Source: Rugalucina vietnamica (taxonomy: Eukaryota > Mollusca > Bivalvia > Lucinida > Lucinidae). Taken from it: a stretch of DNA of 64,000 nt. Below are positions 10,970-22,324 of this stretch, piece by piece. The stretch spans positions 18,595,957 to 18,659,956 of the forward strand of contig OZ024874.1 in assembly GCA_964017185.1 (NCBI GenBank). The letters run 5' to 3'. The position numbers were made by a program, and so were the translations under genes. The notes under the pieces are model-generated. The model was not told where the DNA came from and searched no databases. It worked only from the letters and a program-made list of their open reading frames with translations. The stretch's first letter is position 1, and the number at the start of each line of letters is the position of its first letter.

Positions 10970-11690
10970 TTCAGTTTGTCGTTTTAGAGGTCATTTGGTT
11001 TGAAAGTGTCACTCAAATCAGCAGTTCAAGCAATCCAGATGCATTTGTGGACACTATGAAAAGAAACTCAGATCTTCAGAACACATGGTCTTCTTGTGTA
11101 ATGTAAATGCTCCAACGGCAAACTCGAGTGAAAGGGGTTGTAATATGAAATTTAGTCAGATGCATTTAATTCGAAATTGTTGGTGACAATGACATTCAAC
11201 TATTGTGCGAAAAAAAAACAACAACATCGAATAATAGCATTTTGCAAGGAATCAAACGAAAAAAAGAAGAAGAAGAAGAATACAACAACAATCGCAATCT
11301 AGATCTTGGCAGTGATAACGTGTATATAAATATTTGGTTCATTCACAAGTTATTGGGGCAGATGGTCGTTCGTCTCTGAACAGCCTGTTGTGTTAATAAT
11401 AGGCAATTTTGGATCTTCAAAAAACATCTGCAAAGATACAAAATGTACTACTAGCAAAGCTTAAATCTTTACATTTGCTAATGCACTGTGGAAGATGAAG
11501 GAAGCAATACATGTGTAAAAATAAATTATTTTTACATGTATCATGAATTACTTTGATTGATTTCCATCGTGCATAGTTTGATCTTTGGGGAAACCGAAGG
11601 CCTGATCGATGGCCAAATGCGGAAGAGTGACCAATCAAGTCATTCATAAGTCATGTTATAATATGCCACGGGGCTTCGTCATCTGATATC
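10970..11690. other. No gene; GAA microsatellite
   Basis: Contains an A-rich patch and a short GAA repeat at about 11258-11280. A minus-strand frame at 11417-11647 has no recognisable features. Confidence 0.45.
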
Positions 11691-11699
11691 GAATCAAAT

Positions 11700-11960
11700 A
11701 CTCATTTTAACAAACGAATACGGTACTGTTCAAATACGTACCATCGAGTTAGAAGCCAAACTTAATGTTTGGGACTGGAATGACCTCCCTGCCTCTCTGT
11801 TATCTACTGCTGAAATGTCAGATGACTGTGACCAAGTTCGCTTCACTCGTGCGTTCTATGGACTAATTTCTCCCCTATCCGAACCCCCTGGTGAAATAAT
11901 GTCATTTGGCGTGTCACCAGTAAACTATTCAGATTTAATCTTCTTGATACTGTTTTGTTT
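11700..11960 (+). mobile_element. LINE 3'-end fragment, copy 3
   Basis: Around 11777-11840 the plus strand encodes WDWNDLPASLLSTAEMSDDC, the C-terminal signature seen in the other two LINE copies (DWNDLP, SSAEMSDDC). The downstream UTR also matches (GACTAATTT, CCCCCTGGTGA, GTGTCACC). It is strongly 5'-truncated and its ATTCAG tail is reduced to one unit. Confidence 0.75.
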
Positions 11961-11964
11961 CACA

Positions 11965-12560
11965 TTGTAATATTATTGCTCTGTTATTCATGCAATGCGA
12001 AAAATAAAATTGATAATTAAAATTCTATTTTGTAATCATGTCGTGTTTAAAGGTCACTTTTGCTCCTTGTTCCGTTAACTAAACAATTAAAACGGGACGA
12101 TGCTGGTCACGGGAAGGTGACAATAAACAATGCGACCACTGTACCTTTATGTTGCTCGCTTTCTTGTCCGAGACACGGCGCCAGCAGAATTACTACACCG
12201 AACAGCAATACTGATGTCATCTCCAATATTCGCTCCACACCTGAATTCATATGGAGACACATGGGTGTAAATCACATATTTTTTGGCATTGACAAAAAAC
12301 TAAATGGAGTAGTCATCAAACCAAACAGCAAAGGATACAATCTTTTCAAATGAGGAAGACTGTCGTGATGTCCAGTACCCATACGCAAACAAAAACAACT
12401 GATATAGTAGCAAAGTCACTTCGTTTTAAAATACTTAATGTGGCTTTCGAAGGCATATTACTTATGTAAAGGTGCGGCATCGTTTCATAAAGTCACACAT
12501 ATTATATGTTTACTAGTTCTTATTTTTTAAAATAATAATGGTTTGATATAATAATGTTGT
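11965..12560. other. No recognised gene
   Basis: A 97-codon plus frame (12060-12353) is open but matches nothing I recognise and has no neighbouring exon signals. The rest is AT-rich. Confidence 0.35.
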
Positions 12561-12574
12561 ATGTAAAATTTAAT

Positions 12575-13045
12575 AAAAATAAAACTTAGTGATAACCTTT
12601 AAGAGCACCGAGCATATTAATGAGAAAAGGGATGGGTCATACCGCGGTTTCGGCTACTCAAGCCTCATTAGTGACCTTTTACATTTGGCAACATGGAGCC
12701 AAAGAGAATTATAGTAAATTTGAAACATTCAATATGGTAGTCAATACAAAGACTTGGATTATCCAAATGAGGCCGAATATATTAAATGTTGGTAAGAGAA
12801 TGAATCTAAACCGATAATAAATTTCTGATTTCTCAGAATACAACTGCTGATCTTAAAGGACCAAAAGGAAAATTTAATCTGCACTATGGATGATGTACGC
12901 GGAGACATTTTAGGGCCGCCACACGGCACAACACCAGCTGCAGTAATAACAAATAAAAATAAATCTGTTATCCTTTAAGAGCATCGCGCATATTAATGAG
13001 ACAAGAGATGGGCCATACCGCGGTTTCGGCTACTCAAGCCTTAAA
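12575..13045 (-). repeat. Hammerhead-repeat family, dispersed copy at 12.6 kb
   Basis: One full diverged unit (12595-12960) plus the first 85 bp of a second (12961-13045) of the family arrayed at 29.9-32.1 kb. The partial second unit shows the insert was once at least dimeric. Functional strand is minus. Confidence 0.8.
12634..12676 (-). ncRNA. Hammerhead ribozyme motif, diverged copy
   Basis: Minus strand: stem I GGUCA/UGACC, core CUAAUGA, stem II GGCU...AGCC, GAAA, then CCGCGGUA before the cleavage position. Stem I and stem II both differ from the array copies by paired changes that keep base pairing. The core has A in place of the essential G5 (CUGAUGA to CUAAUGA), so this copy is probably inactive. 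Confidence 0.65.
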
Positions 13046-13187
13046 ACACAAAACGGCGGTAGCCAACACTGAAAGATAACCGTATGTAATGTTTGTAATC
13101 TATCTCTACAATATTTTTTCTGCTTTGGGTTCCTTGGGCAGAATTAAGATTCTGATTTTATGAAGCCGTGGCTAGCAATTTATCATA

Positions 13188-13190
13188 ATC

Positions 13191-13222
<32 letters not shown>

Positions 13223-13235
13223 TAATAATAATCTT
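13188..13235. repeat. AAT microsatellite
   Basis: About a dozen AAT units with one interruption (ATGAT). Confidence 0.95.
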
Positions 13236-13539
13236 GTCATGCAACTTACCAAGTAGCAAGTCTTCAGCCAAATATGATATACTTTTTGTCATTTAATTTC
13301 CTTCTCATGGACCCAAATCAAACAAAACCAACGAGACTGTGTATGGATCTTAAACGAGATTCACATTATCGAATGGATCCACTTTGGAGACTACTGCATA
13401 TACATACGGAATACTTGTTCTAAAACGACCAAATACTGATCCAAGTCTTCGCAAGCGAATCGGTGACTTTGTAGATTTTGTGGTAGTCTTACTTTTGTAT
13501 AATCTTCAAGTTACGATACTTCCGCGTACCCAATATAAT

Positions 13540-13690
13540 TATTGTAAGACCGGTATATGAAAATATTTATCGAAAATAACTCGTGTGTGAAAAAGTTAAC
13601 AAAATTTTAAAAAGCATAATAATTGCAACTTAGTCATTGATATTTACATCCGCATGTATACGAGGGACTTCCCTTAATATACAAAGTGTG
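13540..13690 (+). repeat. Dispersed repeat family R1, partial copy b
   Basis: Matches the right part of the copy at 63515-63950, including GAAAATAACTC and GGGACTTCCCTTAA. Like that copy it runs into a GT/AC dinucleotide stretch. Confidence 0.6.
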
Positions 13691-13739
13691 TGTTTGTGTG
13701 TGTGTGTGTGGGGGGGGGGGGGTGTGTGGGGGGGGGGGC
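13685..13739. repeat. GT microsatellite with long G runs
   Basis: GT units followed by two runs of 9-12 G separated by GTGTGT. The plus strand could form a G-quadruplex. Confidence 0.9.
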
Positions 13740-13744
13740 TGATG

Positions 13745-15940
13745 CTTTGCCTTGGCGGAAACACCCAAACCGTATACTCAGAGACGTATCATGTATTAAT
13801 ATGATTTACATTCACCCAAAGTCGCTTAAAAAAATGCATTAATGTTTTAAATTATATATTTCTAAAATCACATTTTCATTGGGTGTTGCCTTCCAAAAGA
13901 TCACACAGAAATATATAGTCGTTATTATTTTATCGTCGGTAACGTAACGACACCCCACTTTACGAGTTCGCAAGTGAAGCTTGATATTCTTGTTTTACGT
14001 ATGCCCGCCATTTGCATTGGCCACCACTTGTGATTGGCGAGGTTTAGGCCAAAGGACTTCTAGATTGGTTTGGGATTTTTTAAAACATAATTCCTGTTAA
14101 AAGTTTTGTTATAACCGAACCAAGAGGTTTGTCAGAAAAGGATGTCATACGAGGCCAGACTTGCCATACAAGTCGTTTAGTAAGCCCGTGTGCGTTCTGT
14201 AGAATTTTAAAGCTTCAGAAGTATAACATGTAACCCTTCTATTACTTTCAGAAAATGATTTATATAAGCTTTAAGCTTTTTTATCAAATCCTGTACCATA
14301 TGAAAATTGTATATCTTGTACTTGAAACTTGGTGGAATAAATATGTTTAAACCAAATGTAAATGATCTGTGTTTTTGAAAGTTAAAATGTTATCATAAAT
14401 GCTAATTAAAGTACCCAAGAAATTGATTCTGTTACTTTGGCAACGCGTTTCACAACCCCATATGAGCGGTAACTGTCCGGTTACCATGCTTATTTCCCAG
14501 CACTGTCCTTCGATGGGCTTTCGTCCCATAATGATATTTGAGTGGCAAATTAAACTGGCACTGCAGATGTCCAAATTGGCACAGTTTAAGACTTTCTATC
14601 ATGTTTCACAACAAAATGGCGAAGTTCATTCGCCTGTTTATAACGGCAAATATATGGTAATTTGAAGGTGACCGCTTAGAACTTTGGGTGAGTGTACACT
14701 GACATTTATCAAGTTCCATTAGATTTTGCTGAGCACAGATGAACACTATGTTAAGAGTGAGAAGTGTTAAAACACCAGGGCATTTCTCCATTTTCGATTT
14801 ATTCACATGTGAATATATTTTGTGACTTGACGTCTTGTGACTGCATATTTTACATTTCAAATGTCACACACAATATGCCCATGTATATGAAACTTAATTT
14901 TTCGTATGAAATAAAGTGAATCTGATCCCTCTACAGCAAGCCTGACGTTGACTTGTATCGTAATTGAATACAGCCTTTATTCTTTGAACAAAAGTTAAAC
15001 ATCAACTGTTACAAGCGTCGGATCTCATAAATGACGTTGATTTTGATCGTTTGTTTACTTTGAATATGAAGAAAAGTGTACCCATGGCCGACTGCTCTAT
15101 GCTTAGTACGCGTTATGTCAAACATAGCGTTTAATAAAAACTAGTGAACCAGTCCATGCCGACTAGACAATTCACCGTAAGCAATTAAATTTATCCTGTG
15201 TTGACACTCTCCGTCAAAATGCGGTATTATGACTATTTCGAGCGTGACGACTTCTTATCATACAGCATATAAGCTTGGACCATAGCGTGGGGTACGGGGA
15301 CTCTATGTACTTTATAGGAATGGATTTTAGTTAATCACATCACATCGGTCTGTGTCCGAGAGTGGGGCTGTATGTTAAAATTCAGAACTCTGTAACAGCC
15401 TTCGTACTGAAAATTATTATAGTTTCTACAAATCGACAGATTGACTAAAATCATGTTCCCTTTAGAATTGGCTTTGTTTCCGTAACACCAGAAATCTTGA
15501 CCAACGCCTTTCGGGACACTAAGGTTTCAAAGATACACACACTGGTCTGTCTTTCATAAAATGAAAAGAATGGGGGTGTTACAGATGTGCCCACGCACGG
15601 ATTTTCTTTAAATTTTACACATAAGTAGGTCATCACATATGAGCTATGAAAATGTATATATTGACTAAAATAATTAATTATAGGACTCAGGAGGCAGCCC
15701 TGGCTCACTCCCACAATGACATGATGCCTGCCCTCATCATTGTGTGCCCTAAATTTTCAGTTTTATAATATTCTAAGTTTTGTCATGTGGATTGGCTCGA
15801 GAACATCCCAGGCATTATACTTATACCGTAAAAACATTTTACAGAAGTAGTTTTATATTGTTTCCCTGATTAAATAATTATAAAATTTCTCATTTTTTTC
15901 TCTAAAATTTACAAAAATTACCAAATTCAACTTCAAAGAT
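13745..15940. other. No recognised gene
   Basis: Overlapping short frames on both strands at 14347-14860 and 15451-15714 show no domain. The words GVSQGCLLSP (minus, about 15680-15712) resemble an RT motif but nothing around them supports a LINE. No repeats or RNA genes were recognised. Confidence 0.4.
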
Positions 15941-15945
15941 AAATA

Positions 15946-18052
15946 TGTTCCAGTCTTTGTCAAGATATCATATTTGCACAAAAATATGTCATATATATCC
16001 TTTTGATTTGAGCAAAATTTCATGATTTTTTAAAACCGGTAACATTGTCATTTTTTACATTATATACATGTAGGTCACTTTTCATAATTTTAACAAAATG
16101 TTGAAATTTCTCCAAAACATCACAAAAAGGTTTTGGATTATGATCATTATGCACATTTCTGACACACATTGTGCTAAGACAATCCTGAATGGCATACATT
16201 TAGTTACGTTAATGTAACTGAGTGGCCATCTGTTAGGAAATAGCCGTTCTTTTGGCATACTGTACATTCTCTTTATACAAGTAACTATTTGTTATTTCGC
16301 TTGTTTTCCCAATGGGAATTTAGGTTGAACCTTGGTTCTAACTGCAGCAGCTCCTGGCCATTGCTTACTTTTGCCAAGTTCTACCATCTGTTTTTCACAC
16401 TTCACTGTTTTCTTTAGGTTTAGAACCATATAAAGTAATTCTAAAATAGCAGTGAGACCAAATGGCTTAAAGTTTGCCTTCAGTTGAATCAATTTTAAAA
16501 GCTCTAAATTATTCTAATGAGGAAATAATAGATGATGTTTAACCTTGTTCAACTGATAATCAGATGTTATGCTTCTCATATAGGAGTGAGACAGGGAGAT
16601 CCATGTTGACTTGTCTAGTGATAAACTGAATCTGATATTAATATTTCTTACTCTTGAACTGATAGTATTTTATTGTAGAATGACACAAGTGGAAATATAG
16701 ACAAATGTTCACTGTATATTACTTTAACATACTAATTCCATGCTTTTAGTTTTTTAGGGTCCCTCTTATATCCCTTACTGTACTAAAATCTTAAAACTTT
16801 GATTTTCAACATACGACCTGATTTCGTCTTTACATGAGACTAAAACAGACCATAAATTCTGTAAAGTCATATGCCATGAGAAACTTTAAGCCTTCAGTCA
16901 AATGCAACATCATTGCATTTCATATGTTACCCACATAAATGCTTGCAAAATAAACATCAACCCAAAAGCTCCTATAAAGTGGATGCATTTAGGCTAATTA
17001 TGAAGTATGCTTCATCGTTAAGGCAAATCCACTTCCTATATTCACATTCCTATGAATCTTATTCAGCCTTTTAAATGTATATTGTACGTTACATACATTA
17101 CATCCTTCAAAACTGAATATTAATGTTAATATTATCTCAGTAAAAATAAATTTAGTAAAGTACATTCTGTCGTATCATGATAAACATCTTGTAGACAATG
17201 ATTTTCCTTTCATACAAATACAAACATTGATCTTTCATATTATGTGTTCTTATCGGTTACACAATCCTGCCAAGTACTAAGATAGGGTTTGCATCAAAAT
17301 AAAATATTCAATGATGAATAAATGTCAGAAAAACAGAGTAAGTAATGAACTTATAATCTTTTCTTAAGATTAATATCATGGTACATGTATTGTGATGTTC
17401 AATGAAATTTCTTAATTTGTGTTTTTGTATAATGCTAATTAAATAAGGATAAGATGAATGCAAATGAACAACCCCGTAGTTTATCACGTGTATTAACTAG
17501 TTACATATAACATCCTTTTAAAATAAGAAGAAAAAGTTCAACTCTTAAAGATCGTATCATATGATTTTTTACAGTACATGTTTGCGCTAAATGTAACGTA
17601 TGTAACAGATTGAAAAGGTTACTCAGACAACTTCTGAGTTCAGGAAGATCAATAATATTGCATTTTAAACCCTGCAGTCATACTAATGTGATGTTTAAAA
17701 CACAAAACTTTATTGAAATCTATGCATTCTTTTTAAGTCTGTCCAAACGGTAACTTATGTAACAGAGTATAAGGTCTGTAGCTTGGGTTTCATTAAAAGC
17801 ATGCTATATTAATATAGATTGCTTATAATAAGCCTGCAAGAAAAATCCTTCAGTCATAAATCATTTATTTTAAAAAGTACTTTGCAATTATTAGTGAACA
17901 ACTTCACATTTTGATGAATAAGGGTCATGTGTAATTAGTGTAACAAAGCACCATGTTACCGGTCCACAATTTTCGCGAAATTTCACGAATATGTTCCTTA
18001 CATATGTGGGCAGTTTTTACATTAAAACGGTGTCTTGACAAAGACTGGAACA
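15946..18052. mobile_element. Diverged inverted-repeat element, about 2.1 kb
   Basis: A 20-base word at 15946-15965 occurs exactly inverted at 18033-18052. Inward of it a second inverted match (CCGGTAACAT at about 16036 with ATGTTACCGG at about 17953) keeps the same spacing, so the ends are degenerate inverted repeats of about 110 bp. The interior is AT-rich, repeats GTAAC/GTTAC words, and has no transposase frame. Flanking duplications were not identified. Confidence 0.5.
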
Positions 18053-18059
18053 CAGAAAA

Positions 18060-18845
18060 TCTTTAATTCAAATTCTACCTCTTTTAAAATAAGCAGGTGA
18101 AAATTGGGGTTACATGTACATAACAATGACTGCTCCGCCACTATCTTGATACTTACGAAGTCATTTATAGTATCAGCAAGCTTACCAATGACTACTATAA
18201 TTCTGGAAAGATTTCAACATTTGCTTTATGAATCGTTGATCACTATAGAAATGTTTAAAGTGGGGTACCCTCAGCCATGGTTGTGACGTCATATATTACG
18301 TCATAATTTGCCAATGGAATTACATTTAAAAGGGAATACACCATTATTATAGCAGTCATAACTAAGACAATTAATGCACATAATTTCATAAAATTCCATG
18401 CGTCGGCAAACTTCCATGTTAATTTCCCATACCCTGTAACAGACCCTTTGCGTATATAAAACGAAATTGTACATACGAGAATCGAAATAAATGACGAATT
18501 AGGGAAACATCAGCAAAGAAAATCTAGCACAAAGAAGCTTCATTGGTAGCTCTGGTAGCTGCTGACTTTTTCATTGGGTTTCTTTTTAAAGAAGCCAACT
18601 TGTTATATACAGCCTTTGAAAAGAAAAAAAATTAGTTCAGTCGTCTCAGTGGATAATTGATGTTATTGTATTGTCCTCACCAGATCAGGTACCTTTATCA
18701 ACATTAGGGGCCAAGTTTGCTTCTCATACAGTTTCTTTTCGCTCGGACATTACGAAAACATGCACATGCAATAATCATTTTGAGCTTTAAAAATTGAAAA
18801 ATTTCAGCTGAAATAGTTTGATATATTGCTTATTTTTGCTCACAT
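18060..18845. other. No recognised gene
   Basis: AT-rich sequence with no motif, repeat or exon signal that I can support. Confidence 0.4.
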
Positions 18846-18849
18846 CAGA

Positions 18850-18913
18850 GATTTTGGGTACACGTTAGAACCGCCTCGTCGAGGCGCGGCGGTTCTAATG
18901 AGTACCCAAAATC
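18850..18913. repeat. Palindrome with CpG-rich loop
   Basis: Arms 18850-18875 and 18888-18913 are inverted repeats with few mismatches (GATTTTGGGTAC ... GTACCCAAAATC), around a loop of TCGTCGAGGCGC. Similar in style to the palindromes at 5.4 and 7.3 kb. Confidence 0.85.
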
Positions 18914-18919
18914 GATGTT

Positions 18920-20338
18920 TTGGAGCAAAAGTATGAAAAATAGGTATACACATGCATAAACAAAAGTGGGGTTTAATGGGATATACATTGCACAGACTTG
19001 TTTTCCTGATGGACTGAAGAAATAATACAGACATAGAATCAAGACAAAACATTATCTTATCCAATTACAACTTGTACCTACATATGAACTAAACTCGGAA
19101 CTGTTCAGAAGAACTCATGCCATTAGATTGTAACGCTGACCACTGATTTGCTTACAAAGACCATACCATTAATGACGAGGTTGTTAACAGGATCCAATAT
19201 GCAATTAAGAAGGTTTTCGAGAACATTCAAATGACATTTGTGTTCTTCACATGGTTTCAGGATCATTCAGAATTCGTGTACAATCCGGTAATATGTTGTA
19301 CCAAACTTTCTACGGTATAAGTATGGCTAAATTGCCTGTAGTTGTGGCAAATGGTGTACTCTGGAAAGAGCCTTGATTTTAATAACGTTTATTTCTAAAA
19401 GCAACAAAATCTCAAAAATAAAAAATGCAACATATCAAATGCATTCCAGCTTTTAGTAAATTCTTAAAAGAACACGTGATTGGTCTGTTCTTCACGAGGT
19501 TGTTCTGGTTCATTGACAAATGGCGAAAATTCAATACAGGAGGTTGTGCCATTCCTCAGACAAAGGGGTGTATATATAACTGCGAAAAAAACTGTTTTAT
19601 ACAGTTCTAAAATTTTCGTGTTGGCATTTACAAGAAAAAAATAATTGGTCGAAATGAACAAGACAACCAAAGACGTGTAAATATTCTGAAAAAAGATTTT
19701 AATGACAATACATACAGCAACAATTACTCGTATAATGTTAAAGCGGTTATAGAGTAAAACATATTACGCAAGAGTGTTTGATATGTAAGAACAGAGAAAA
19801 TATGAACCTATGCCAATGAATATTTTACCAAACTGAATGAAGAAATATATGATTTGTATGAAACCTGTATGGGGTCGTTTATCCTGCGGGATAAAATAAA
19901 TTGTGACTCTCTTTCAACTAGCTATAACTGTATGTCATAGGACTCCCCATTTATCACGTGTCGAGTGTCGTCGTTTAGGCAAACGATATGTCTGCAGTGC
20001 CAGTCCCGCTGAATCGTAAGCAATCGCGCCATTGTCTAATCATAAGTTTATTGATAAGACTGCGTATGCAAAATTTATAAAATGTTTTCCAACGTGTTTC
20101 TGTTTCATGATTTACTTATTGGGGTCAAAGAAACGACACCCAAATTAATGTTAAGACAATTGTATGGCAATATTAAGCGATCTTGAGCGCAGTGGGACTG
20201 GGGCTTAAGGTTATTTGAAACTGACCATTGAACCATTTTACTTTTTCGCCTAAACAATATATATCATGCACTACACGTATAACAAAACATACAAACAATG
20301 AATATAAAATCTCACATACAATCGTGAATTGACTTCAT
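18920..20338. other. No recognised gene
   Basis: Short frames only (for example 19425-19610), without recognisable motifs. This is sequence downstream of the receptor gene beyond the TTAA element. Confidence 0.4.
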
Positions 20339-20342
20339 TTAA

Positions 20343-21287
20343 GGATGTTCGCTGCCAATGAAAAAGTATTCAAACTTTTTTTCTAACCACTCTTTTTTGA
20401 TTCCAAAATACAACACAAGACATTTGAAAACAAAATAAATATAGGGTAGTGTGCATTTTTTCAAGCTACAGGCCTCTGAATGAGACATCTGAGCACCATG
20501 TTTTAAATTTGGTAAAATTAATTTAATTTTTAATTTTTTGAAACATACCTGTCTTGAACAAAGATGCACCTAGAATGCTTTCAAAAGTCATAATATTTAC
20601 GTAACGCAGACTATTTTGGACCAAAAGCATAGAAAAAAATGCAACTTGGAATGGATGACAAAATTTTACGATTCCTTTTTCAACCCTACCCCCATACTTG
20701 AAAAGTTGGAAAAAATCAATATTTTGAAATGTGCCAAATTCATATTTGTTGATTCAAACTTTTTCTTGTATTTTCACACAACATAGAACTTGGTAATATT
20801 GTTTGAATAAAAGAAAGAAATATATAGGGTAGTGAGCATATAAGAGAGAACCAACAACTTGAAAATCGCCGTTTTCAGCCTTTCTTCGGCTGTTTTGTTT
20901 CTAAAAGCCCATTTCATAAAACCACCTAAAATTTTAAAACCAGCACACTAAAGATACAAAGACTGACCTAGAAGACCATGTACACATATACTGCTGTTAA
21001 AATAAACATCGAACTAGCGCAATTAATTTTAAGATGTGTAATATTCAATTTTAATCTACCCTACCCCCTTAATTTTACTGACAACTAAAATTTTCTGAGA
21101 AGTTGCAGAAAATGGGGTGAAAAAAATGAAGTTTCTTAGATTGACAATTTTCATGGCTCATTCAATACATATCATCAATATGTATCCAAATATAAAATAT
21201 TAGGGAAATATCTGCAACCGTTTACGAGATATGCAAGAAAAGAAAAACCGGAAGTTTCGAAATGTCAAATGTTAGCAGCGAACATCC
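20343..21287. mobile_element. TTAA-flanked non-autonomous DNA element
   Basis: The ends are perfect inverted repeats of 13 bases (GGATGTTCGCTGC and GCAGCGAACATCC), each bordered by TTAA (20339-20342 and 21288-21291). The four-base TTAA duplication is typical of piggyBac- and Kolobok-type elements. At 945 bp with no transposase frame, it is non-autonomous. The interior repeats a TATAGGGTAGTG word at about 20440 and 20824. It sits about 110 bp downstream of the receptor stop codon. Confidence 0.85.
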
Positions 21288-21399
21288 TTAATACGGTCGA
21301 TTGATGATATGAATCGGCAGAACATGTACTGTTATGTGTCTTAACTTATTTCAACTTCAAATCTTTAGTTTCAGAACTAATTATGCGCATACTTATTTC

Positions 21400-22324
21400 T
21401 TAACCCTTCCCAATATGCGAATAGTCACCACTATCTTCAATCCCGCCACCTTCCTTATCAGCAGTTCCCAATGTACCATAGTTATGGTCTATGGTGCTTT
21501 TCCCTTTCATGTATTCATTCATCTCCTGTTTCTTCTTTGAGTCATTTCCAATATGAGAATATTCGCCGCTGTCTTCGATATCTGTAGCTTTTTGATCAAC
21601 AGTTTCTAAAGTACCATAATTCGGGTCTCTACTAACAGTAGCTTTTCCTGTCATGTTTATTACATTATACTCATTTTCTGGCAATGTCTGTATAACCACA
21701 TCATCTGGATCAATACTAGAGTAAGTATCTTGTGGCTCTACTGCAAACTCGTAGTTCTGGTTATTTTCCGGTGGTTCAACTGCAAACTCGTAGTTCTGGT
21801 TATTTCCCGGTGGTTCTACTGCAAACTCATAGTTCTGATTATTTTTTGTCTTTGTCTCAGACAAACCAGCCGTTCCTGTCTCTGTTGTTTTCTGTGGTAT
21901 CAAAGAATCAGTCTGGGGCTTCTGGGGTTCTAATACAAAGTAGTCATGATTCTGTGAAGCGTCTTGGTCAATTGGTGCTGATTTATTGGTCCCTGCAACT
22001 GTCGGATTCGCTTCAATTAGTTTTTGCCGTTCAAAAACAACGCAGCTATGTCCTCCTGAATTGTTGTCAGTGCTTTGATCTGCAGTATCACCACCATTCT
22101 TATAGTCAACTGTCTGTGTATTTTGTGCTTCTCCGTGATCTATATATGTATAAGCATTTTCTTGATCAAGCACAAAGTAATTATTTGCAGTTTTCATAGG
22201 TATTGTTTGTTGATCTGTATCATCATAAGCTTTGTTCTGTACAGCCCTTGTTGGTTGATTCCGATTGGGAGATACACGGTTTTCATATTCAACTGGTGTT
22301 TTAGATTCTGGTTGTCTTCGGTGC
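21400..22324 (-). CDS. Receptor exon 7: tyrosine-motif tail
   Basis: A 925-bp terminal exon encoding about 308 residues with no globular domain. Tyrosine motifs include VEYENR and YKNG (YxN, Grb2-type), YFVL twice, YTYI, YSSI, YNVI, YGTL twice and YSHI twice. NNQNYEFAVEPP occurs three times in tandem. A block joining NYGTL to IEDSG[ED]YSHIG occurs twice. The pairs YSSI/YNVI and YGTL/YSHI are spaced about 14-15 residues, longer than a classical ITAM, and the residues at -2 do not fit the strict ITIM. Stop TAA at 21402-21400. Confidence 0.8.

Noticed and set aside
15451-15714. GVSQGCLLSP, resembling an RT motif, on the minus strand
   Set aside because: The flanking residues show no other RT motif and the match is ten residues. 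A similar plus-strand word (GVRQGDPC near 16583-16606) is equally isolated.
20339-20569. 76-codon minus frame at the receptor's 3' side
   Set aside because: It lies wholly in the TTAA-flanked element and starts from its interior.
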